NCBI GenBank assembly: GCA_025464795.1
Contig: JAODNB010000214.1
Span: 1 to 19,274, forward strand
Reading direction: 5' to 3'
From: Frankiales bacterium
Lineage (GTDB): Bacteria; Actinomycetota; Actinomycetes; Mycobacteriales; SCTD01
Length of the DNA: 19,274 nt
Shown here: piece after piece, positions 13,291 through 19,274 of the stretch
Position numbering within the stretch: position 1 is the first letter of the stretch
Layout of the letters: every line of letters starts with the position of its first letter
Program-made: the position numbers and the translations under genes
The notes under the pieces: generated by a model
What the model saw: only the letters and a program-made list of their open reading frames with translations
The model's database searches: none
What the model was told of the DNA's origin: nothing

Positions 13291-14871
13291 CTAGTACGCC
13301 CGGAACCGGACATCGGTGAGGACCCAGCACTCGCAGGACGTGCGCCAGCGGCCCGCGCGAGCGAGCTGACCGCCCGTCGGCACCATCCGGTTGGTGACGT
13401 TCAGGGGTCCACCCGGGTAGGCGAGCTCGAGCGGACCGACGCGAGTCAGGCCGAGGGCGAGCTGGTCCCGACGGAGCGACGGTGCGTGCTCCGCCATCTG
13501 CTTGAACAGCAGGGTGTCGATGCAGGAGATCCCGAACAGCGCGGCGACCCCTGCGGAGTACGCCGAGGGCAGTCCTGCGCTGGCCAGCAGCTTGGTGCAG
13601 GCGACCGTGGGTGCGTTGAACCTGTAGCCGGGTGTGTGGGCCGCGCCGGTCTGGATGGACGAGATCAGCAGCGTGTTGTCGAAGCTCTTGCCGGGCTTCG
13701 CCGTCCCCGTCTCGATGGCCGTGGCTGAGGCGTCCTCCATGTGGGCGAACTTCGGGTAGTACTTCTGCTGGTCGGCTGCCATGGAGAAGCTGGCGTCGTT
13801 GGCGTAGGCGACGTTGAGGATGTGCGTGACGCCGTTGCGCTGGAACTCCAGCGCTGCGGACGTGTCGGTCTGCGGGTTGTTGGGCGACTGCGAGCACCCC
13901 TCGTCGTAGACGTCGGCCTTGGACATGTCGATGCCCGCGGCGGTCAGCTCGTGCTGCAGGGCGATGATCTCGTCGGGATAGCAGCTCTGCTTGATGATCC
14001 CGAGCTTCTTCATGCCGTTGAAGTAGCCCTGAGCCTTGGCGCCGAAGACGTACTCGTGGATGAGCTGGTCGAAGTCAGGCTGCCAGCTCAGGATGTACGG
14101 CGAGTACTTCTTGACGTCAGGCGTGTGCGGCGGCGTGTACCAGATGTTGGGGATGTGGTTCTTGGCGATGCAGGTCTGCTCGGTGGTGTTGAACAGGTTG
14201 TTGAAGACCGCGAACACCTTGTCCGCCACCATCTGCAGGCACGCGGAGTGCTCTTGGCTCGTGTCGAAGACCCCGTCGGTGTAGAACTTCACGACGACCT
14301 TGCGACACAGCACGCCGCCGTTCTTGTTCAGCTGGGCGACCGAGGCGTTCCAGGCCTTCTTCTGGTCGCTCGCACTGGGCACGGCGATCAGGTTGCTGGC
14401 GGCACCGAGGTCGACGATGATCACGCCGACGCTGATGGTCGTCGCCGTGACGCCCTGATCGGTTGCCCCCGGTGCACCGCACGCCTTGCCTGACGTGCCC
14501 GTCGTCCGACCGGTCGTCGCGCCGGTGCTCCCGACGCCCCCTGTCGAGCCACCGGTCGTCCCAGCTCCCGTCGTGCCCGGCACGAGAGCTCCGGTCGCGG
14601 TCGTGGTGCCCGACCTGCCACCGCCCGTGCCGGCCGCCGGAGCACCGGCGGAAGGGCCCGCCGCCTGCCCACCGGGTGCCGCAGCGGCCGCCGACGAGGC
14701 TGGTCCTTCGCTGAGCGCCTCGGAGTCCGAGCCTGCTGAGCTCCCCTCGGAGAAGGGGGCACTGGCCCACACGATGAGGGACAGCAGGACGACACCGGCT
14801 ACACCCGTCAGGACCCGCTCCCCGACGGGACCGGAACGCAACCAGGCACGAAACTGGAGGAAAGGACTCAC
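13291..14871 (-). CDS. Membrane-anchored Liv-type ABC substrate-binding protein (SBP3)
   Basis: This protein has 526 aa from GTG 14871. That start gives VSPFLQFRAWLRSGPVGER, matching the N-termini of SBP1 and SBP2. An upstream GTG at 14883 would add four residues and overlap the GAGAGG ribosome site. The hydrophobic helix is at ~20-38 and the Gly/Ala/Ser/Thr linker at ~41-128. The binding domain starts near CGAPGATDQGVTATTISVG and includes KNGGVLCRKVVVKFY, TEQTCIAKNHIPNIWYTPPH, YDEGC and SCECWVLTDVRFRAY. It follows LivF by 56 nt. That gap contains an 18-nt near-palindrome (14911-14928, core CCGAGCTCGG) that might adjust the ratio of binding proteins to transporter subunits. It is the closest of the two operon paralogues to SBP1 (TGVAGVV..LIVWASAPF against TGVAGAA..LVVWASTPF). 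The ligand is unknown. Confidence 0.86.
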   Translation of the reverse strand: MSPFLQFRAWLRSGPVGERVLTGVAGVVLLSLIVWASAPFSEGSSAGSDSEALSEGPASSAAAAAPGGQAAGPSAGAPAAGTGGGRSGTTTATGALVPGTTGAGTTGGSTGGVGSTGATTGRTTGTSGKACGAPGATDQGVTATTISVGVIIVDLGAASNLIAVPSASDQKKAWNASVAQLNKNGGVLCRKVVVKFYTDGVFDTSQEHSACLQMVADKVFAVFNNLFNTTEQTCIAKNHIPNIWYTPPHTPDVKKYSPYILSWQPDFDQLIHEYVFGAKAQGYFNGMKKLGIIKQSCYPDEIIALQHELTAAGIDMSKADVYDEGCSQSPNNPQTDTSAALEFQRNGVTHILNVAYANDASFSMAADQQKYYPKFAHMEDASATAIETGTAKPGKSFDNTLLISSIQTGAAHTPGYRFNAPTVACTKLLASAGLPSAYSAGVAALFGISCIDTLLFKQMAEHAPSLRRDQLALGLTRVGPLELAYPGGPLNVTNRMVPTGGQLARAGRWRTSCECWVLTDVRFRAY

Positions 14872-14927
14872 AACAGGGCACACCTCTCACCACGAAGGAC
14901 GAGCAGAAAGACCACCGAGCTCGGCGG

Positions 14928-15671
14928 TCAGGCCTTACCGAGGAACACAGCGCGGGCGATGTCGTCGTTCTCGAGCAGCTCGCGCGTCGGCCCCTCGAAC
15001 CGCACTTGGCCCTTCTCCATGAAGACAGCGCGCTCGCAGAGAGAGGCGGCGATGTTCAGGCTCTGCTCGACGAGCACCACCGTGACACCGCTGCGGTGCA
15101 CCTCCCGGACCATCTCGATCAGGCCCTGGACCACGATCGGTGCCAGGCCCAGCGACAGCTCGTCGATGCACAGCACGTCGGGCTCGAGGAGCAGCGCCTT
15201 GGCCAGCGCCAGCTGCTGCTGCTCACCACCCGACAGGACACCGGCTGCCTGCCCCATGCGCTCCCCCAGCCGCGGGAACAGGGTCAGCACGTAGTTCGTG
15301 CGCTCCTTCACCCAGGCCTTGCGCTTGCGGACCGTGAAGGCCTGCATCTCGAGGTTCTCGGCCACCGTCATGTCCGGGAAGACGCTCCGGCCACCGGAGA
15401 TGAGGACCAGCCCCTTACCAGGAAGGCCTTCCGCGGCTGCTCGGGTGATGTCCTCGTCGCGCAGGTGCACTGATCCTGCGGAGGCCTGCGCCAGACCGCA
15501 GAGGACCTTCAGCAAGGTGGACTTGCCTGCGCCGTTGGTGCCGAGGAGGGCCAGCGCCTCGCCCTGCCTGACGTCGACGGAGACGCCGAACAGCACCTGG
15601 AGCTGCCCGTAGGAGAACTCGATGTCGCGCATCGAGACGAGCACGTCAGTGGCGATCGCCGGGGCGGTCAT
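14928..15671 (-). CDS. livF: LivF-type branched-chain ABC transporter ATP-binding protein
   Basis: This 247-aa ATPase has the length and layout of LivF. It contains Walker A GTNGAGKST (44-52), signature LSGGEQQQLALAKALLLEP (146-164), Walker B VLCIDELSLGLAP (166-178) and the LivF-type VVLVEQSLNIA, where Gln replaces the H-loop His as is usual in LivF (VEQN). The Q-loop segment reads LISGGRSVFPDMTVAENL, whereas most LivF proteins have VPEGR or similar, so it is slightly divergent. It would form a heterodimer with the LivG part of the upstream fusion protein and power import. Its ATG at 15671 overlaps the upstream stop as ATGA, so translation is coupled and a 1:1 ratio with the fusion is likely. 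Confidence 0.92.
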   Translation of the reverse strand: MTAPAIATDVLVSMRDIEFSYGQLQVLFGVSVDVRQGEALALLGTNGAGKSTLLKVLCGLAQASAGSVHLRDEDITRAAAEGLPGKGLVLISGGRSVFPDMTVAENLEMQAFTVRKRKAWVKERTNYVLTLFPRLGERMGQAAGVLSGGEQQQLALAKALLLEPDVLCIDELSLGLAPIVVQGLIEMVREVHRSGVTVVLVEQSLNIAASLCERAVFMEKGQVRFEGPTRELLENDDIARAVFLGKA

Positions 15672-18523
15672 ACGGGTGCCTTCACGTCAGCGACGACGCG
15701 GGTGCGCGGCCGAGATGCTGGTGGTCGCTTGCGCGGGGCCGGCTTCATGACCGAGCCGGAGCGGGCGATCGCGACCTCGTCGGTGCCGAGGTAGCTGGCC
15801 ACGACCCGCGGGTCGTCGCGGACCTGCTCGGGAGTTCCCTCCGCGATCACCGCGCCCTGCTCCATCGCGTAGACGCGGTCGCACAGCCCCATCAGCAAGG
15901 GCATGTCGTGCTCCACGATCACGATGGCGCAGTCGAGCTCGTCACGGATCCTCCGCAGGAGCGGACCGAAGGCCTCGGTCTCTCGCTGGGCGACCCCGGC
16001 GGTGGGCTCATCGAGCAGCAGCACCTTGGGCTTCGCGGCGACCTGGGTGGCGAGCGCGCAGATGCGCCTCGTTCCCGTGGAGAGCTCGCCGGCAAGGCTG
16101 TCGGCGTACTCCAGCAGGCCCATGCGCTCGAGGACCACCTCGGCCTCGGCCGCGATGTCGCGCTGAGCGCGCACGGCCCACGGCGCCCGGATCATCGCGG
16201 AGAGCATGCCCACCTTGCGCTGGGCGCCGATGACCGACTGCATGGTCTCGCGAACCGTCAGTCCCGGGAACAGCTGCGCTGACTGGAACGTGCGCCCGAG
16301 CCCGAGCGCTGCACGCACTTCCGACGGGCTGTGCGTGATGTCCTGACCGGCGAGGTGCACTCCGCCCTGGTCTGGGGTGAGGACACCGGACACGACGTTG
16401 ATCAGGGTGCTCTTGCCGGCCCCGTTCGCACCGATGAGGCCGATGATCTCCCCTGCGTTCACCGTGATGCTGGCTCCCTGCAGCGCCCGCACTCCCCCGA
16501 AGCTGATCTCGGCAGCATCGACCTGCAGAGCGGGGACGGAACCGTCGACCGTCACAGCCTCGAGCTGCGTCAGCTGCAGCGCGAGCCGGTCGAGGAAGGA
16601 CTGCCAGGCCCTGGCGACGCCGCCCGCCATGCCGGTCGGCTGGCCGATGAGGACCCCCACGATGCCGAGCCCGGCGAGCATGAGCGTGAAGAAGATCTGA
16701 CCGCCGATCGCATCGGCGATGCCATGGGGGATCAGGGGCGTGATGAAGTACGCGGGCACGTAGAGCGCGACCGCGGCCGCGATCGCACCGGAGACCGAGC
16801 CGAGACCGCCGATGACCGGGATCGCCAGCAGCGACAGGGAGATCGTGGGGCTGAACTGCCCGGGCTGCACCGTGCGCCAGGCGTCCGCCCAGAGCACCCC
16901 CGCGATGCCTGTGAAGAACCCGCTCACCGCGAGGGTCGCGAGCTTCACCGTCGCGGGCGTGATGCCGTAGGCGGCACTCGCGCGCTCATCGTCGCGGACG
17001 GCGATCATGATCCGGCCCGGGACCGAGCGCCGCAGCTGCGAGGCCGTCAGGGCGAGCAGCACGAGGGTGGCCAGCGCCACGAAGTACACGAACAGCTGCG
17101 AGGTGCCGTCGAGCACGTTGTGCAGCACGGGGATGGCGCTGACATCGCGGGCCGAGGACTCCGAGTCGGTGAACCACTTCACCCGGAACAGGTACTGGAA
17201 GCCGACGATGCTGAAGCCGAGCGATGTGACGGCCAGCGTGAAGCCCCGAACGCGAAGGGCAGGAAGGGCGACGAGGACGAGGACGAGCGCCCCGACGAGG
17301 CCCGCGACGAGGAAGAGCGGAACGATGCCGAAGCCCGCGTCCGACATGCGAGCCGCCACGTAGGCGCCGACCCCGACGACGGCGAAGTGGCCCAGGCTGA
17401 GCTGACCTCCCCAGCCGATCACCATCGTCATGGCGACGCCGACGATGGCGAAGATGAGCACGTTCGCCAGCTGGAACCGGTCGCCCTCGGAACGCAGCGG
17501 AGGGAGGGCAGGAAGCAGCAGCCCGATGAGCAGGGCGACGGCGCCGAACGACGCCGGGCCGTGCTTGGCGACGAAGCGGTCCTTGAGGATCGCGGGCACG
17601 CGGATCGGCGGCAGGTCGTCGACCAGCTTGCCGGTGGAGGCGAACACCGAGCCGATCAGCCGGCCGCGGGCGAAGATGACGCCGAGGATGAGCACGAAGA
17701 CGACCAGGAACGAGGTACCTGCGTTGGCCGTGATCCCCAGCGTCAGCTGGTCGGTGATGCCGATCGCGAGCCCGCCGACCAAGGCCAGGGGGATCGAGCT
17801 GAAGGCGCCGAAGGCGGCAGCTCCCAGGGCGAGGAACAGCTGCGACGGCCCGAGCGAGGAGGCGTCGAACCCTCCTGTCGAGGGCGCCTGCAGGATGGCG
17901 CCGACAGCAGACAGCATGCCGGCGATGCCCCAGGTCACGGCGCTGGTCAGCGTCGGCGAGATGCCGCAGGTCCGGGCCCACTCCGGGTTGCCCGCGGCCG
18001 CGCGGATCATCTTGCCCATCAGCGAGAACTTGAGGACCGCAGCGAGCGCGACGATGAGCAGCGGGCAGAGGATCGCGATGAAGATGTACTGGCTGCCGAG
18101 CACGACGCCGCCGACGGTGACCTTGGCGTCGAAGGGCAACGGGTAGCCGTCCTTGATGATCTTGACGCCGGTCGGCTTGAGGAACTCGAGGAAGGTGAAG
18201 GCGAGCAGGATCTGGCTCGCACCGACGCTCAAGAGCAGCATGGCGACGGTGGAGGACGTCCGGCGCTGCAGCGGCCGGACGAGGAACCGGTCGACGCCGA
18301 CACCGACACCGGCGCCGATCACCAGGCACAGCGGGAAGGCCACCCAGTAGGGCATGCCGCCGTCGACGACGAACTTGCCGAGGAGCATGGCGGACAGGGC
18401 ACCGAGCTGGCCGTGGGCGAGGTTCAGGAACCGGCTCGAGCGGTAGACGAGCACGATGCCCACCGCGAGCATCCCGATCAGGAGCCCTTCGAGGATGCCC
18501 AGGACGAGAGAGGAAGCGGTCAC
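15668..18523 (-). CDS. Fused LivH-LivM-LivG: two permease domains plus ATPase in one protein
   Basis: This 951-aa polypeptide combines three usual Liv subunits. Residues ~1-295 form a LivH-type permease (GLLIGMLAVGIVLVYRSS, RFLNLAHGQLGALSA). Residues ~325-635 form a LivM-type permease (MVIGWGGQLSLGHFAVVGVGAY, IPVIGGLGSVSGAI). Residues ~665-915 form a LivG-type ATPase with Walker A GANGAGKST (698-706), Q-loop Gln747 (GRTFQSAQLFP), Walker B VLLLDEPTAG (834-843) and His872 (VEHDM). The ABC signature is altered to LSTGT (814-818) instead of LSGGQ; I have seen this in actinobacterial relatives. A basic, Pro/Ala-rich tail (~925-951) follows. It starts at GTG 18523 with AGGGGG about 9 nt upstream and is the first gene of the operon. 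With LivF and any one of the three binding proteins it makes a complete importer. Confidence 0.9.
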   Translation of the reverse strand: MTASSLVLGILEGLLIGMLAVGIVLVYRSSRFLNLAHGQLGALSAMLLGKFVVDGGMPYWVAFPLCLVIGAGVGVGVDRFLVRPLQRRTSSTVAMLLLSVGASQILLAFTFLEFLKPTGVKIIKDGYPLPFDAKVTVGGVVLGSQYIFIAILCPLLIVALAAVLKFSLMGKMIRAAAGNPEWARTCGISPTLTSAVTWGIAGMLSAVGAILQAPSTGGFDASSLGPSQLFLALGAAAFGAFSSIPLALVGGLAIGITDQLTLGITANAGTSFLVVFVLILGVIFARGRLIGSVFASTGKLVDDLPPIRVPAILKDRFVAKHGPASFGAVALLIGLLLPALPPLRSEGDRFQLANVLIFAIVGVAMTMVIGWGGQLSLGHFAVVGVGAYVAARMSDAGFGIVPLFLVAGLVGALVLVLVALPALRVRGFTLAVTSLGFSIVGFQYLFRVKWFTDSESSARDVSAIPVLHNVLDGTSQLFVYFVALATLVLLALTASQLRRSVPGRIMIAVRDDERASAAYGITPATVKLATLAVSGFFTGIAGVLWADAWRTVQPGQFSPTISLSLLAIPVIGGLGSVSGAIAAAVALYVPAYFITPLIPHGIADAIGGQIFFTLMLAGLGIVGVLIGQPTGMAGGVARAWQSFLDRLALQLTQLEAVTVDGSVPALQVDAAEISFGGVRALQGASITVNAGEIIGLIGANGAGKSTLINVVSGVLTPDQGGVHLAGQDITHSPSEVRAALGLGRTFQSAQLFPGLTVRETMQSVIGAQRKVGMLSAMIRAPWAVRAQRDIAAEAEVVLERMGLLEYADSLAGELSTGTRRICALATQVAAKPKVLLLDEPTAGVAQRETEAFGPLLRRIRDELDCAIVIVEHDMPLLMGLCDRVYAMEQGAVIAEGTPEQVRDDPRVVASYLGTDEVAIARSGSVMKPAPRKRPPASRPRTRVVADVKAPV

Positions 18524-18713
18524 GCTGAGTACCCCCTGAGAACGACCGTGCCGGTGCCGCGCATGCGTCTCCCTCTGACCGATCCACGTGCCCCGGGCCG
18601 CTGAGAACCCTTAGGTCATATCCGGTGGATGATTGCAACGGAGTGTGGCCCAGGTCACGGGGCCTGACAAGGGAGGTTGAGGTTTTTTTGTCAGACCCTG
18701 CCAAAAACTTTGG
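18524..18713 (-). promoter_or_regulatory. Upstream control region of the transporter-hydrolase operon
   Basis: These 190 nt contain no gene. They hold an inverted repeat GGCCTGACAA (18661-18670) / TTGTCAGACC (18688-18697), with one mismatch and a 17-nt spacer that includes a run of seven T. The sequence GTCAGACCCTG (18690-18700) is identical to 5333-5343 next to the TetR gene. On the - strand, TTGCAA (18629-18634 region) and a TATGAC box nearby are possible promoter parts, but their spacing is not ideal and I cannot fix a promoter. The operon's GTG lies at 18523, so the leader may be around 80 nt. Confidence 0.45.
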
Positions 18714-19274
18714 CTAGCGGTCGTAGCTCTCGCCGGGAGCGGAGGTCCGTCCGGTGATGACCGACAGCGTGAGGCGTGAGGCGTCCCGCCCGCCGTGGAC
18801 GACGCGCATGGTCTCCCCCGCCATGCTCGCCAGGAGCGGGGCAGGCAGGACGTACTTCGGGTCGGTGAAGGCCACCCGCAGCTGGACCTTGTGACCTCGC
18901 GGCACCACGTAGGCCAACGGGTTGAAGGTCATCGAGTACGAGGCCACGCCGGTCACCTCCTGCCGGGCCGCGACCGTCAGCGGGTGGTAGGCGTCCAGCA
19001 GGTGTCCCCGGGCGGAGAAGCTCATGGCCGGGTTCACCGCGCGGTCGCGCGCCCGGATCTGGGCGTCCGCGATCTGCTTCACGCTGCCGTCCGGAGCGAC
19101 GTCAACGAGGTTGGCCGACAGGGTCCCGTCCGGGTGGTCGAAGTCGACCGAGAGCTGAGCGATCGCGTTGCCCGCCAAGGTCGTGTCGCGGGTGAACACC
19201 GGGGTGTCGTAGCGAAGGGAGGTCGCGTCCGGTGCCACGAAGGTGTCCGTCGGATCGGCGCTGGCGCTCGGCCC
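18714..19274 (-). CDS. CocE/NonD-type or X-Pro dipeptidyl-peptidase hydrolase, C-terminal part
   Basis: The last ~186 codons are visible; the frame stays open to the right edge of the window (start missing) and stops at TAG 18716-18714. The sequence VFTRDTTLAGNAIAQLSVDFDHP, then GTLSANLVDVAPDGSVKQIADAQIRA, then YHPLTVAARQEV and LAYVVPRGHKVQLRVAFTDP, is characteristic of the C-terminal jelly-roll (PepX_C) domain. That domain is found in CocE-type esterases and Xaa-Pro dipeptidyl-peptidases. The catalytic alpha/beta-hydrolase domain lies outside, so activity cannot be judged. It is on the same strand as, and upstream of, the transporter operon, separated by 190 nt, and may be an independent unit. 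Its esterase-type chemistry would fit an ester-degradation theme, but that link is only suggestive. Confidence 0.8.
   Translation of the reverse strand, partial: GPSASADPTDTFVAPDATSLRYDTPVFTRDTTLAGNAIAQLSVDFDHPDGTLSANLVDVAPDGSVKQIADAQIRARDRAVNPAMSFSARGHLLDAYHPLTVAARQEVTGVASYSMTFNPLAYVVPRGHKVQLRVAFTDPKYVLPAPLLASMAGETMRVVHGGRDASRLTLSVITGRTSAPGESYDR

Noticed and set aside
9714..13728. Two long + strand open frames (9714-11747 and 11653-13728) opposite HydA and the SBP genes
   Set aside because: They have low-complexity composition and no domain signatures, and they mirror well-supported genes on the - strand.
14877..14886. Third copy of the palindrome arm, GGCACACCTC
   Set aside because: Only 10 bp match, with no partner arm or loop core. 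It overlaps the ribosome-binding region of SBP3, so chance is the simplest explanation.
16331..18604. Very long open frame on the + strand opposite the LivHMG fusion
   Set aside because: Its product is Arg/Asp/Glu/His-rich with no recognisable domain. The opposite strand encodes clear permease and ATPase motifs, so this is a by-product of high GC.
18700..18714. Intrinsic terminator GCCAAA-AAC-TTTGGC after the CocE-like gene
   Set aside because: The stem is short and AT-rich, overlaps the stop codon, and has no T tract after it on the - strand.
1..19274. tRNA, rRNA, CRISPR arrays, transposases or integrases
   Set aside because: I saw no matching sequence or protein signature anywhere in the window.

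Overview
The window is GC-rich, gene-dense DNA with GTG and TTG starts, 4-base ATGA/GTGA gene overlaps and an actinomycete-type gene set. A high-GC actinobacterium such as a nocardioides-like or pseudonocardia-like organism fits best, but nothing here fixes the genus.

Layout. Positions 1-131 hold the 3' end of a TetR-family regulator on the + strand. A palindromic operator-like site (150-166) separates it from two short-chain dehydrogenases (195-965 and 973-1770). A third + strand gene (1886-3481) encodes a membrane-anchored, Liv-type substrate-binding protein (SBP1). Next comes a small cassette: a nuclease-like gene (3647-4573; AbiEi-like winged helix plus DUF559/Vsr-type PD-(D/E)xK domain) flanked by two copies of a ~53-bp palindromic repeat (3525-3577 and 4582-4634, 47/53 identical).

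From 18523 down to about 5372 lies one long - strand operon. In transcription order it encodes a triple fusion of LivH, LivM and LivG (951 aa), a separate LivF ATPase, two more substrate-binding proteins (SBP3, SBP2), and three tandem ~700-aa alpha/beta hydrolases of a tannase/feruloyl-esterase-like type with a C-terminal PKD-like domain (here called HydA, HydB, HydC). Most junctions overlap by 4 bp or are 3-56 nt apart. A 17-bp-stem hairpin (5324-5363) ends the operon, and a second TetR-family regulator (4645-5292) follows on the same strand. An 11-bp sequence is shared exactly between this hairpin and the control region upstream of the operon (18690-18700). At the right edge (18714-19274) is the C-terminal part of a CocE/X-Pro dipeptidyl-peptidase-type hydrolase.

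How the genes may work together (inference). A Liv-type importer with three alternative binding proteins brings in a family of related compounds. Three cytosol-predicted esterase-like enzymes cleave them, and the two SDRs oxidise or reduce the released alcohols or hydroxyacyl intermediates, under one or two TetR regulators. The substrate is unknown. The most unusual points are the 3 binding proteins to 3 hydrolases layout, the loss of the tannase CS-D-HC cysteine pair in all three hydrolases, the LivHMG fusion, and the repeat-flanked nuclease cassette.
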